The notes under the pieces are model-generated. The model worked only from the letters and a program-made list of their open reading frames with translations. It did not search any database and was not told the DNA's origin. Shown piece after piece: positions 33,705-43,845 of a stretch of DNA of 64,000 nt (position 1 is its first letter; every line of letters starts with the position of its first letter). The stretch is taken from contig NZ_CP049017.1 in the NCBI RefSeq assembly GCF_014236795.1, positions 474,001 through 538,000 on the forward strand, in the 5' to 3' direction. This DNA is from Xanthomonas theicola (GTDB lineage: Bacteria; Pseudomonadota; Gammaproteobacteria; Xanthomonadales; Xanthomonadaceae). Both the position numbers and the translations under genes were made by a program.

Positions 33705-33725
33705 CGGGCTTCGGCCCGTTTTTTT
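33705..33725 (+). terminator. pnp terminator
   Basis: CGGGC-TTCG-GCCCG stem-loop with a stable tetraloop followed by seven T residues, 33 bp after the pnp stop. It closes the rimP-pnp block before the IS cluster. Confidence 0.9.
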
Positions 33726-33935
33726 CATGGGTGGCGCTGGCGCGGCGTGTGCTCCGTGAGCGATCGGGACGCGTAAGGCTATCCAGAGCTGCTCCTGCAA
33801 CAGCAATCCAGATGCTTTAACGAGGCTTGCCGCGCGCTAGAGCAGTTTCGACTCTTGCTATTGGCACGACGTCCCCCCCGGTTTTGAGTAGCACGGCGAT
33901 TTGGAGTCCAATCCCCAACGAGACGGAGATTGGAC

Positions 33936-34199
33936 GTGAAGAAGCGCTTTTCCGAAGAGCAGATCATCGGCTTCCTGCGTGAGGCCGAAGCCGGCGTGGC
34001 GGTGAAGGACCTGTGCCGGCGGCACGGGTTCAGCGAGGCCTCCTACTACCTGTGGCGCAGCAAGTTCGGCGGCATGAGCGTGCCGGAGGCCAAGCGGCTC
34101 AAGGAGCTGGAGGCGGAGAACACGCGGCTGAAGAAGCTGCTGGCCGAGCAGCTGTTCGAGAACGACGTCATCAAGGACGCCCTGCGAAAAAAGTGGTGA
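33936..34199 (+). CDS. IS3-family OrfA
   Basis: An 87-aa helix-turn-helix transposase subunit ([40 protein letters not shown]) with a C-terminal leucine-zipper stretch ([20 protein letters not shown]). The GTG at 33936 is the likely start. An A6G slippery run (CGAAAAAAGTGG, 34186-34197) at the end should allow -1 frameshifting into orfB to make OrfAB. Confidence 0.85.
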   Translation: MKKRFSEEQIIGFLREAEAGVAVKDLCRRHGFSEASYYLWRSKFGGMSVPEAKRLKELEAENTRLKKLLAEQLFENDVIKDALRKKW

Positions 34200-35041
34200 C
34201 CGCACCGGCGCGCAGGATGCTGGTGCGGCACCTGATGGAGCGCGGGCTCCCTGAGCGGCGGGCGCTGGCCGTGGTGCGGATGAGCGCCAGCGCGCTGCGC
34301 TACGTCCCACGTCCGGATCGCAACGTCGAGCTGCGCGAGCGGATCCTGGCGCTAGCGCAGCGGCACAAGCGCTACGGCGTCGGGATGATCTATCTGAAGC
34401 TGCGGCAGGAGCAGTGGCCGGTGAACTACAAGCGGGTGGAACGGCTGTATCAGGAGGCCAGGTTGCAGGTGCGCCGGCGCAAGCGGAAGAAGGTGCTGCT
34501 GGGCGAGCGCCAACCGTTGCTTCGGCCTGGAACCGCCAACCAGGTCTGGTCGATGGACTTCGTGTTCGACCGCACCGCCGAGGGCCGGGTGCTCAAGGCC
34601 CTGACCATCGTCGACGATGCCACGCACGAGGCGGTGGCGATCGAGGTGGAGCGGGCCATCTCCGGCCACGGCGTGGCCCGGGTGCTGGATCGGCTGGCGC
34701 TGACACGGGGTCTGCCGCAGGTGATCCGCACCGACAACGGCAAGGAGTTCTGCGGCAAGACGATGGTGACGTGGGCCCACGAGCGCGGTGTGCAGCTGCG
34801 CTTGATCCAGCCAGGCAAGCCGAACCAGAACGCCTACATCGAGAGCTTCAACGGCCGCCTGCGCGACGAATGCCTCAACGAGCACTGGTTCCCGAGGCTG
34901 CTGCACGCCCGCACCGAGATCGAGACCTGGCGACGGGAATATAACGAGGAGCGACCGAAGAAGATCTTGGGCGGCCTGACCCCGGCCGCCTATGCCCAAC
35001 AGCTAGCGGCCAAAGCCGCTACGATGAAACCCGGACTCTAA
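34196..35041 (+). CDS. IS3-family OrfB (DDE integrase)
   Basis: About 281 aa if begun at the GTG at 34196, though it is normally made as the OrfAB fusion. An HTH_21 region ([14 protein letters not shown]) is followed by the rve core: catalytic Asp in [14 protein letters not shown], second Asp in [11 protein letters not shown], and Glu in [16 protein letters not shown]. No internal stops are present, so unlike the other IS3 copies here this element may still be mobile. Confidence 0.85.
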   Translation: MTAPARRMLVRHLMERGLPERRALAVVRMSASALRYVPRPDRNVELRERILALAQRHKRYGVGMIYLKLRQEQWPVNYKRVERLYQEARLQVRRRKRKKVLLGERQPLLRPGTANQVWSMDFVFDRTAEGRVLKALTIVDDATHEAVAIEVERAISGHGVARVLDRLALTRGLPQVIRTDNGKEFCGKTMVTWAHERGVQLRLIQPGKPNQNAYIESFNGRLRDECLNEHWFPRLLHARTEIETWRREYNEERPKKILGGLTPAAYAQQLAAKAATMKPGL

Positions 35042-35105
35042 AGAGCCCCGCTACTGAAAGCGGGGGGACGTCGGGCAGCCAGCGGAGTGTTGTGGGAGTC
35101 AACTG

Positions 35106-35496
35106 TCATGCAGAGGCGAGCGCAGGAGGCGCGTACGTCGCTCGATCGCGCGCGATGTCATTGAGCCACCGCAGGTATTTGTGCATGCATGCGACGATGG
35201 CGACCTTGGCGGGCTTGCCTGCGGCGGTGAGGCGCGCATAGATGTGGGACAGCGGGGATCCGGTGCGGATCCAGGCCCAGGTGGCCATGATGGACAACAC
35301 CTGGCGCACGTCGGCGTGAAAGTTCGTCGCGACTGAAGGCCGGACGGCCATCACGCTGACCCGTTCCCAGGGTCAGCTTCGCGTCCACCGCCTGGGCGAT
35401 CGCCGCGAAGTCGATATGGCGCGACAGCAGCGTCAGCCGGTCGCCCATCTGCTGCCGCTTGGACTCGCGTTCGTGCCCAGCAAACAAGCTGATCAT
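35106..35496 (-). pseudogene. Chimeric transposase remnant: IS5-type N-terminus joined to IS110-type C-terminus
   Basis: From 35496 the minus strand encodes GHERESKRQQMGDRLTLLSR, HIDFAAIAQAVDAKLTLGTG, the start of an IS5-family transposase. At about 35350 this stops, and in another frame SVATNFHADVRQVLSIMATW, then AAGKPAKVAIVACMHKYLRW follows to 35106. The second part is the C-terminal Transposase_20 region of IS110 elements. Neither part is complete. A T7GGC/GCCA6 inverted repeat lies just upstream at about 35515-35543. It records a deletion joining two IS elements. Confidence 0.65.
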
Positions 35497-35607
35497 CGCA
35501 AGACCTCGGCTGTCTTTTTTTGGCCTTTTATGATGCCAAAAAAGGGTTTTTAGAGGTGCCCTGAAGTCGCTCCCACAAGTGGCATCATTTGGATCGAAAG
35601 TGCTCTA

Positions 35608-36786
35608 GTGTGATGTCTCACAAATAATATTAACTAAGTTTAGTGGCCGCCCATGCGACGCGGGTGATAATAGAATCAGCACTCTTGTGCCAGACAAAAG
35701 GCTTCGGATTCTCGTTGTGGCGGTCGATGTAGTCTTTGATGGCCTGCTCCAAATCGTTGACGCGGGTGTGGGCGCCACGCTTGATCCACTGCTCACTGAG
35801 CTGACTGAAGAAGCGCTCGACCAGGTTGAGCCATGAGGCCGAGGTCGGAGTGAAGCGGACGTGGCAGCGGGGATGGGCCGCCAACCAGGCACCGACCTTC
35901 TCCGTGTTGTGCGTACCGTAGTTGTCCATGATCAAATGGATCTCCTGCTTGCCCGGCACAGTGGCCTCGATGGTTTTCAGGAACCGGAGACATTCCACGC
36001 TGCGGTGGCGGGGCTTGAGCTGTCCGATGACCTTGCCGGTGGCTACATCCAATGCTGCAAACAGCGAGGTCGTCCCATGACGCCGGTAGTCATGGGGGCG
36101 CGTGGCCGGCTTGCCAAAGCTCAGCGGCAAGCCGGGCTGGGTGCGGTTGAGCGCCGGGATCTGGCTCTTCCCATCGACGCACAACACCAGCGCACGGTCC
36201 GGCGGAGCCAGGTACAGCCCCACCACATCACGCCCCTTGTCCACGCAATGCGGATCCGTGGACAGTTTGAAGGTCTCTTGCAAGTGCGGCTTGAGACCGA
36301 AGGCATGCCAGATGCGTTGCACCGTGGCTGGCGAAACGCCGGTCTGCCGGCTCATTTGGCGCACGCTCCAATGCGTGGCGTTTGCTGGCGCGCTCTGGCG
36401 GACCTTGTCCACAATCTGCTGGACCTGTTCATCGTCTACGCTGCGCGGACGTCCTGTACGCGGAGCATCCGTCAGCCCGGCCAATCGGTAGGCCTCGTAG
36501 CGTCGCCTCCACTTGGATACCGTCTGGATCGTGGTCTGCAAGCGCTCAGCGATCACGTTTCCCGACTCCCCTGCTGCGCAACCCAACACGATCCGCATGC
36601 GTAGTTTCTCGTCCTCCGGCGCCTTGCGTATTCGCAGGCGGCCCTTCAGTTCCGCGCACTCGGCATCAGTGATCTGCAGCTTCGTGACGGGGCGTCCTGT
36701 GCGAGCCATCGCTATCGTCTCTTACACGGAAAACACTTCGACAGCCAAGTTGCTACATAGTTCAGATTATTTGTGAGACACAACAC
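35608..36786 (-). mobile_element. IS630-family insertion sequence, intact
   Basis: The 1179-bp element has inverted repeats around GTGTCTCACAAATAAT at both ends and a TA dinucleotide directly outside each end (35606-35607 and 36787-36788), the IS630 target duplication. It inserted in the TA of the TAG stop codon of the neighbouring EAL gene. Because the original flank also reads TAG, the stop codon is retained. Confidence 0.85.
35630..36709 (-). CDS. IS630-family transposase
   Basis: A 359-aa DDE transposase with no internal stops. The N-terminus has paired HTH regions (LRMRIVLGCAAGESGNVIAE; WSVRQMSRQTGVSPATVQRI). The catalytic residues are Asp in VLCVDGKSQIP, Asp in LIMDNYGTHNT and Glu in SWLNLVERFFSQLSEQW. 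Full length and intact ends suggest a recent, still active element. Confidence 0.9.
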   Translation of the reverse strand: MARTGRPVTKLQITDAECAELKGRLRIRKAPEDEKLRMRIVLGCAAGESGNVIAERLQTTIQTVSKWRRRYEAYRLAGLTDAPRTGRPRSVDDEQVQQIVDKVRQSAPANATHWSVRQMSRQTGVSPATVQRIWHAFGLKPHLQETFKLSTDPHCVDKGRDVVGLYLAPPDRALVLCVDGKSQIPALNRTQPGLPLSFGKPATRPHDYRRHGTTSLFAALDVATGKVIGQLKPRHRSVECLRFLKTIEATVPGKQEIHLIMDNYGTHNTEKVGAWLAAHPRCHVRFTPTSASWLNLVERFFSQLSEQWIKRGAHTRVNDLEQAIKDYIDRHNENPKPFVWHKSADSIITRVAWAATKLS

Positions 36787-38156
36787 TAGCCCGGCTCGTC
36801 GCCGATCACCGGATAGCGCGTCAGGTGCGCCGACAGCGGCCCCGGATGGGCCAGCTGGTAGCCCTGCCCGTAGCGCGCGCCCAGCGCCTGCAGCGTCGCC
36901 AGCTCGCTCTCGGTCTCGATGCCTTCGACGATCACGTTGGCGTCGGTCTCGGCGGCGAAGGACAGGATCGCCAGTGCCAGCCGCTGGCGCCGCGGTTCGG
37001 CATCGATGCCGCGGGTCAGGGTCAGGTCCAGCTTGATGATGTCCGGCGACAGGTGCAGCAGGTGGTGCAGGCTGGCGAAGCCGATATCGGCGTCCAGAGC
37101 GATGCGCAGGCCCTGCCGCTGCAGCGCGCCGATGTGCCCGGACAGGCGCGGATAGTCCGGCGCCTGCAACTGCTCGGTGATTTCCAGCACCACCCGCGAC
37201 AGGTCGTGGCCATGCAGCAGCGCTTCCAGCTGCGGGTGCAGCAGAGTCTGCGCGGAGACGTTGATCGCCAGGTACAACGGCGCCGGCAGCTGCGCCAGCA
37301 ACGGCAGCGCCTTGCGCGCCGCGGCCAGTTCCAGCTCCAGGGCCAGCCCGACCCTGCTCGCGTCCTCGAACCAGCGCAGCGGCGGCTGCCCGGGGTTGGA
37401 CGGGAACCGCGACAATGCCTCCACGCCGACGATGCGCTGCGTGGCCAGCGCCAGGACCGGTTGCGTCACGATCTGCAGGCGCTCGTTGGCGACCGCTTCG
37501 CGGATGCGCGTGGCGATCGCCGCCCTCTCGCGGAACGCGTGTTTCTCCGCGTTCTGGCGGCGCGCGATGTCGGTCTGCAGCGCGGCACGGTCCATCGCCA
37601 GCGCCAGGGTCGCGCCGACCAGGGTCGCCAGCATCTCCAGCGTGCGCACGTCCTGTGCGGTGTAGCTGCAGCGGTAGGGCGACATCACCTTGAGCACGCC
37701 GATGCCGCGGTCGCCATAGCGCAGCGGCACCACCAGCATCGAGCGCAGGCCGACCTTGCGGCAGGCGGCGCGGTTGACCCGCGGGTCTTCCTCCGAGTCG
37801 TCGCATTGCAGCACCTGACCGCTGCGCATGCACAGCCCGGACAGGCTGTCCTGGCTGGGCAGGCGCAGGCCCAGGTGCTGTTCGGCGATGCCGCTGGCCG
37901 ACCAGTACAGCATGTCGTTGCCGTCGCACATCTCCACCACCGCGCCGGTGGAGCGGGTCAGTTCCTGCGCACGGCGGGTCACCACGTCCACCACCTGCAG
38001 CGGATCGCTGCCGGCCGCGGCGATCTCGCCCTGGGCGAGGATGATCCGCGACAGCAGCAGCGCGTCCTCGCTCATCGCCGAGGCGACGGGAGCGCGCTCG
38101 GCAGTGGCATCGGCAGGGCGCTGGACCCAGTCCGAAACGTCGGGTTCCTTGCTCAT
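36786..38156 (-). CDS. GAF-EAL domain protein with degenerate DDFG motif
   Basis: A 456-aa cytoplasmic signalling protein. A GAF domain spans about residues 35-185 (sensor of an unknown ligand), then an EAL domain related to c-di-GMP phosphodiesterases at about 205-450. EAL itself is present (VGVEALSRF), as are the Asn (LAINVSAQTL), EITEQ, IKLDLTLTRG and VEGIET. However, the metal-binding ALDDFGTGYSSL stretch reads ALDADIGFASL, one residue shorter and without the Asp pair, so catalysis is doubtful and a binding or sensor role is possible. The IS630 element ends on its stop codon. Confidence 0.85.
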   Translation of the reverse strand: MSKEPDVSDWVQRPADATAERAPVASAMSEDALLLSRIILAQGEIAAAGSDPLQVVDVVTRRAQELTRSTGAVVEMCDGNDMLYWSASGIAEQHLGLRLPSQDSLSGLCMRSGQVLQCDDSEEDPRVNRAACRKVGLRSMLVVPLRYGDRGIGVLKVMSPYRCSYTAQDVRTLEMLATLVGATLALAMDRAALQTDIARRQNAEKHAFRERAAIATRIREAVANERLQIVTQPVLALATQRIVGVEALSRFPSNPGQPPLRWFEDASRVGLALELELAAARKALPLLAQLPAPLYLAINVSAQTLLHPQLEALLHGHDLSRVVLEITEQLQAPDYPRLSGHIGALQRQGLRIALDADIGFASLHHLLHLSPDIIKLDLTLTRGIDAEPRRQRLALAILSFAAETDANVIVEGIETESELATLQALGARYGQGYQLAHPGPLSAHLTRYPVIGDEPG

Positions 38157-38275
38157 GCGCCGATCATGCGCCCATGTTTCGGCGCAGGGCAATCGGATCG
38201 CGCCTGGACGGCGCCAGCGGAATGCGGAATTGCCGCGCGCATCACGCTGCGCCGCGCGGCGCAGCGTCGCCGCCT

Positions 38276-38590
38276 TCAACCGGCGGCGCCCTTGCGTGGC
38301 CTGCCGTACAGACTGCGCAGTTCGTCCTTGGCCTGCTCCAGCACCTCGCGGCGCTGGGCCGGCAGTTGCTTGCCGGCGCGGTTGATATAGAAGGTCAGCA
38401 TCGACATCGCGGAGCGGTAGGGCCCGGTACGGCGCCGCGCGCTCTGGTCGGCGGAATGCTTGAGCGAACGGGCGATGGACACCGGGTCGTCGCGTTCGAA
38501 CACGTTGGCGGCGAGGTCCAGCGCGTCGCTGGATTCGTTGACGTGCTGGACCCAGTGGGTGGTGGAGACGTTCGAGTCGCTGTGTGCCAT
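38276..38590 (-). CDS. DUF3175-like small protein
   Basis: A 104-aa soluble protein matching what I recall of the DUF3175 family: WVQHVNESSDALDL, DDPVSIARSLKHSADQSARR and YRSAMSMLTFYINRAGKQLP, then a basic tail. It is rich in Arg/Lys and Ser. Function is unknown; relatives often sit near stress or DNA-repair genes, which is recollection and not evidence from this sequence. The ATG at 38590 is preceded by AAGGAG. It lies 119 bp upstream of the EAL gene on the same strand. Confidence 0.75.
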   Translation of the reverse strand: MAHSDSNVSTTHWVQHVNESSDALDLAANVFERDDPVSIARSLKHSADQSARRRTGPYRSAMSMLTFYINRAGKQLPAQRREVLEQAKDELRSLYGRPRKGAAG

Positions 38591-39022
38591 TGGTGATGCT
38601 CCTTGGCTGGTGACGAAGTGTGGTGACGGAGTGAAACGATGGAACCCATCCAGGACGTCCGCATCGCTGCGGATCGGTTCCTTCGCGCAACGCCGCAGGC
38701 ATGCGGGCAGCGTTGCGCAGGCACCCGTGCGCCGGTGTTCGATCGTGCTTCCGTGCTGCATGCAGGCTTCCGGGTGGCTCCTGTGACGTCATCGACAACA
38801 TAACCGCGCCTCCGCACCTGCGTGGTAGACAGCGCAGTTCTGGATGAACGATTAACCGAAAAACCTCTTGAAAACAGCCGTGCGCTGCACCCCCGCTTGA
38901 TCGGCGCCTGTAACGTACCTGTTGCATGCGCCGTTTTCGCGAATGTCGCGTGGGACAATCGCGACGGTTCCGCCTTCCGCGCATCGCATCCGATTGCAAT
39001 GGCGCGCGTCGCAGGAGACCGC
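38591..39022. other. Intergenic region between DUF3175-like gene and lhr
   Basis: About 430 bp between divergent genes. I see no further gene or RNA in it. The GCAGGAGA ribosome-binding site of the helicase lies at its right end. Open frame upstream of 39023 continues in the helicase frame but is not protein-like. Confidence 0.5.
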
Positions 39023-42000
39023 ATGTCGTTCGTACAAGCACGCTTCCATCCCGCCGTCGCCCGTTGGTTCGAGCGCCGCTTCCCTGCGCCCACACCGGCG
39101 CAGCTGGCCGCGTGGCCCGCGATCCAGGCCGGACGGCACACGCTGGTGGCCGCGCCGACCGGCTCTGGCAAGACCCTGACCGCGTTTCTCGCCGCGCTGG
39201 ATGCGCTGTTGCGTGAAGGTCTGCGCGATGGCGTGCTCGCCGATCGCACCCAGGTGCTGTACGTATCGCCGCTGAAAGCGCTTTCAAACGATATCCGGCT
39301 CAATCTCGAAGCGCCGCTGGCCGGCATCCGCGCCGAACTGGCCGCGCTCGGCCTGCCCGCTGTGGAGATCCGCACCGCGGTGCGTACCGGCGACACGCCG
39401 CAGCGCGAGCGCGCGCAGGCGCGGCGGCGGCCGCCGTACGTGCTGGTGACCACGCCCGAGTCGCTGTACGTGCTGCTTGGTTCGATATCCGGCCGCGATG
39501 CGCTGCGCCACGTGCGCACGGTGATCGTCGACGAGATTCACGCGCTGGCGGCGAACAAGCGCGGCAGCCATCTGGCGCTGTCGCTGCAGCGCCTGCAGCA
39601 GCTGTGCGCGGCGCCGCCGCTGCGCATTGGCCTGTCGGCGACGCAGAAGCCGATCGACGCGGTCGCGCGCTTCCTGGTCGGCAGCGCTGCTGCGGTGGAT
39701 GCGGGGCGGCCCGATTGCGCGATCGTCGACATCGGCTATGCGCGCGCCCGCGACCTGGCGCTGGAATTGCCGCCGACGCCGCTCAGCGCGAGCATGTCCA
39801 ACGACCAATGGCAGCAGGTGTACGCGCGCCTGGCCGAGCTGGTGCGCGCGCATCGCACCACGCTGGTGTTCGTCAACACCCGGCGCATGGCCGAGCGCAC
39901 GGCGCGGCACCTTGCCGAGTTGCTCGGCAGGGACGCGGTGGCGGCGCATCACGGCAGCCTGGCGCGCGAGGCGCGGCTGCTCGCCGAGCAACGGCTCAAG
40001 GCCGGTCGGCTGCAGGCGCTGGTCGTCACCGCATCGCTGGAACTGGGCCTGGACATCGGCGAGGTGGACCTGGTGTGCCAGCTCGGCTCGCCGCGCTCGA
40101 TCGCCAGCTTCCTGCAGCGCGCCGGACGTTCCGGCCACGCCGTCGGCGGCACGCCGAAGGCGCGGCTGTTCCCGCAATCGCGCGACGATCTGGTCGAATG
40201 CGCGGCACTGCTCGACTGCGTGCGCCGCGGCGAACTGGATGCGCTGCGCCTGCTCGACGCGCCGCTGGACGTGCTGGCGCAACAGATCGTTGCCGAGGTG
40301 GCGTGCCAGGAATGGGACGAGGACGCGCTGTATGCGCTGGTGCGCGGCGCCTGGCCCTACGCGGCGCTGCCGCGCGTCTGCTTCGACGCGGTGCTGCGGA
40401 TGCTGAGCGAAGGCTTCAGCACGCGGCTGGGGCCGCGTGCCGGCTATCTGCATCGCGACGCGGTGCATCGCCGCGTGCGTCAGCGCCGCGGCGCGCGCCT
40501 GGCGGCGCTGACTTCCGGCGGCACCATTCCCGAGAGCGGCGACTACAGCGTGCTGCTGGAGCCGCAGGCCGAGACCATCGGCACGGTCAACGAGGATTTC
40601 GCGGTCGAGAGCCTCAGCGGCGACGTGTTCCAGCTCGGCAACGCCAGCTACCGCATCCTGCGCGTGGAGCCGGGGCGGGTGCGGGTGGAGGACGCGCGCG
40701 GCGCGCCGCCGAACATCCCGTTCTGGCTTGGCGAGGCGCCGGGGCGCAGCGACGAACTGTCGGCCGGCGTGGCGCGGTTGCGCGCGCAACTGGAACAGTG
40801 CATGGAGCAGGGCGGCGCGGCGCAGGCGCTGGCCTGGCTGGACGCGGAACTGGCGCTGGATGCCGCCGCCGCGCAACAAATCGTCGACTACCTGGGTCGC
40901 GCGCGCGCCGCGCTGGGTGCGCTGCCCACGCAGCAGTGCATCGTGCTGGAGCGCTTCTTCGACGCCAGCGGCGGCACCCAACTGGTGATCCACAGCGTCC
41001 ACGGCAGCCGCATCAACCGCGCTTGGGGCCTGGCCCTGCGCAAGCGCTTTTGCCGCACCTTCAATTTCGAACTGCAGGCGGCGGCCACCGAAGACGCGAT
41101 CGTGCTGTCGCTGTCGACCCGGCACAGCTTCGCGCTGGAGGACGTCGCGCGCTACCTGCATGCGTCGTCGGCGCTGCAGGTGCTGGTGCAGGCGCTGCTG
41201 GATGCGCCGCTGTTCGGCGTGCGCTGGCGCTGGAACGCCACCAATGCGCTGGCCTTGCCGCGCTTCGCCGGCGGGCGCAAGGTCGCCCCGCAACTGCAGC
41301 GGATGAAGTCCGAGGACCTGCTGGCCACGGTGTTCCCGGACCAGGTGGTGTGCGCCGAGAATCTGGTCGGCGAGCGCGAGATTCCCGAGCACCCGCTGGT
41401 CGCGCAGACGTTGCACGACTGCCTGCACGAGGCGATGGACAGCGACGGCTGGCTGCGGCTGTTGCGCGGCATCGAGGATGGCAGCGTGCGCGTGCTGGCG
41501 CGCGATCTGGCGGCGCCGTCGCCGCTGGCGGCCGAGGCGCTGGACGCACGGCCGTACGCGTTCCTCGACGATGCGCCGCTGGAAGAGCGCCGCACCCAGG
41601 CCGTGCACGGCCGTCGCTACCAGGATCCGGACAGCGCCGAGGACCTCGGCCGGCTCGATCCGGAGGCGATCGCCGCGGTGCGCGCCGAGGCCTGGCCGCA
41701 GCCGCGCAGCCGCGACGAGATGCACGAGGCGCTGGTCGCGCTCGGTGCGCTGGCGGACGCCGAGGCCGCCATGCACGCGGCGTGGCCGACCTGGCTGGCC
41801 GAACTGGCCGCCGATGCGCGGGCCACTCGCCTAGCAGGGATTGATGCCGACGGCGCCGCGCTATGGGTTGCGGCCGAATCGCTGGCGCTGGTCGCGCCGT
41901 TGTATCCGCAAGCCGCCGCGCAGCCGCGCATCGCCGTGCCGGACGGCTACGCGATCGACGACTGGCAGCGCGACGGAGCGTTGCGCGAGCTGTTGCGCTC

Positions 42001-43371
42001 GCGCCTGTCCGCCTTGGGGCCGGTGACCGCGGCGTCGCTGGCAGCGCCGCTGCGGCTGCCGCTGCGCGAGGTGCAGGCGACGTTGCTGGCGCTGCAGCAG
42101 GACGGCTACGTGCTGCCCGGCCGCTTCAGCGCCGAGGCCGCCGCCGAGTGGTGCGAGCGCCAGCTGCTGGCGCGGATCCATCGCTGCACGCTGGGCCGGC
42201 TGCGCCGCGAGATCGAGCCAGTGGCGCCGCGCGACTACGCGCGCTTCCTGTTCCGCTGGCAGCACCTGGACGGCGAAGGCCAGGTCGCCGGCGCCGAGGC
42301 GCTGGCCAGCGTGCTGGCGCAACTGGAAGGCTTCGAGGCGCCGGCGGCGCTGCGGGAGGCCGAACTGCTGTCGGCGCGGGTGCGCGACTATGCGCCGGGC
42401 TGGCTGGACGAGCTGTGCAGCGCCGGACGCACGCTGTGGACGCGGCTGCGCCCGGCGGCGGCTGCCATGGCCGGCGGCGGTTCGCTGCGCAGCACGCCGA
42501 TCGTGCTGCTGCCGCGGCGCAGCGCGGCGCAGTGGGCGCGGCTGGCGTCGATGCCGGTCGTTCCCGGCGCGCTCGGCACGCGCGCGCAGAAGGTCGCCGA
42601 CTGCCTGGGCGCGCGCGGCGCCTCGTTCTTCGATGAGATCGCCGACGCCACGCGGCTACTGTCCACCGAGCTGGAAGAGGCGCTGGCGGAACTGGTGGCC
42701 GCCGGCCGCATCCATTGCGACAGCTACGCCGGGCTGCGCGCGTTGCCGGTGCCGGCATCGAAGCGGCCGTCGGCGCTGTCGCGGCGCCGGCGCCGGGTGC
42801 CGCTGTACGCCATCCAGGACGCGGGCCGCTGGGCGCTGTTACGCGGCGCCGTGGACGCCGGCGACGGCGCCGCCCGCGCCGAGGCGGTCGAACATCTGGC
42901 GCGAACCCTGCTGCGCCGCTATGGCGTGGTCTGTTGGCGCCTGCTCGAGCGCGAGGCGGCGTGGCTGCCGCCGTGGCGCGAACTGCTGCGCGTCTATCGC
43001 TGGCTGGAGGCGCGCGGCGAGATCCGCGGCGGACGTTTCATCGACGGGCTGTCCGGCGAGCAGTTCGCGCAGCCGAGGCGATCGGACTGTTGCGCCGGAT
43101 GCGGCGCGAACCGCACGACGGCGCCTGGCTGTGCGTCGCCGCCGCCGACCCGGCGAACCTGCTCGGCAGCGTGCTGCCGGGCAACCGGGTGCCGCGCATG
43201 CCTGGGGCGCGGGTGCTGTACCGCGATGGCGTGCCGGTGGCGACCTGGGTGGCGGAGCGTTTCGAGCCGCTGCAGGCGTTGAGCGCCGCCGACAGCGCCG
43301 GCGCGCGGCAGCGCCTGAGGACGGCGGCGGGCCTGCATGCCGGTATCGCCACGATCGCGGTTCGCGGCTGA
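39023..43371 (+). pseudogene. lhr: Lhr-type ATP-dependent helicase with C-terminal frameshift
   Basis: A very large superfamily 2 helicase, about 1449 aa if the frame is restored. The ATG at 39023 has GCAGGAGA before it. Visible parts: motif I APTGSGKT, motif II DEIH, the helicase C-terminal domain with QRAGRSGH, then the Lhr winged-helix and C-terminal region. Near 43073 one base is missing (CAGCCGAGGCG where CAGCCCGAGGCG would keep frame). The original frame then ends at 43282 in nonsense, while the true C-terminus ([20 protein letters not shown] ... GIATIAVRG) continues in another frame to 43371. Only the last ~100 residues are affected, so the protein may still work, or this may be a sequencing error. 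Confidence 0.8.
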
Positions 43372-43660
43372 GGCCGCGGCATCGCGACGGGGGCTGCGTC
43401 CGGCGCCCGCGCCATTGCCGCCGCGCTGCGCGATGGCGCATTTCACTCTTTGTCTACAAGCAACGGCGGTGTGCATCCCAGTTCATTGCCGGCCGGTGAT
43501 GGTGGGAATTGGCCGCAAAGGACAAATGCGGCATTCCGGCCGAAACATGGCGACACCGCTCCAGGCAAGCGAGACCACTGCGGTGGAAGGCTCTTTCCGT
43601 ATTCAGCGAAGCCTCGCCGGCGCTTGTCCGTATGCGCGATTCTGCAGTTTAGGCCGCGGT

Positions 43661-43688
43661 TAAAGACGGCTTTGCCGATTGCCGATAG
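43661..43688 (+). promoter_or_regulatory. Candidate sigma-28 (FliA) promoter for the chemoreceptor
   Basis: TAAA at 43661-43664 and GCCGATAG at 43681-43688, close to the flagellar consensus TAAA-N15-GCCGATAA but with a 16-bp spacer. It lies about 160 bp upstream of the receptor ATG in the 474-bp gap after lhr, which holds nothing else I can recognise. Location before a chemotaxis gene supports it. Confidence 0.55.
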
Positions 43689-43845
43689 CCTGCAAGCAAC
43701 GGGCGATCTGCACTGCGTCGACGCCACGTCGATGCCACATCTGAAAGACGTTGCCGATTCGTTCCCGATCGGCTTGGTGCAACGGGAAGGACGTTCGGAC
43801 GCGTCGTGGTGGCGCGCTCGTTACCAAACAATCGGGGGAATCATC

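Larger units (their letters stand above)
33873..35067 (+). mobile_element. IS3-family insertion sequence (IS407-like), apparently intact
   Basis: The ~1.2-kb element starts CCCCCCCGGTTTTGAGTAGC at 33873 and ends with CTACTGAAAGCGGGGGG at 35067, giving imperfect inverted repeats. ACGT occurs directly outside both ends (33869-33872 and 35068-35071) and could be the 4-bp target duplication typical of this group, though ACGT is also a palindrome. It carries intact orfA and orfB on the plus strand, and sits just after the pnp terminator. Confidence 0.8.
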
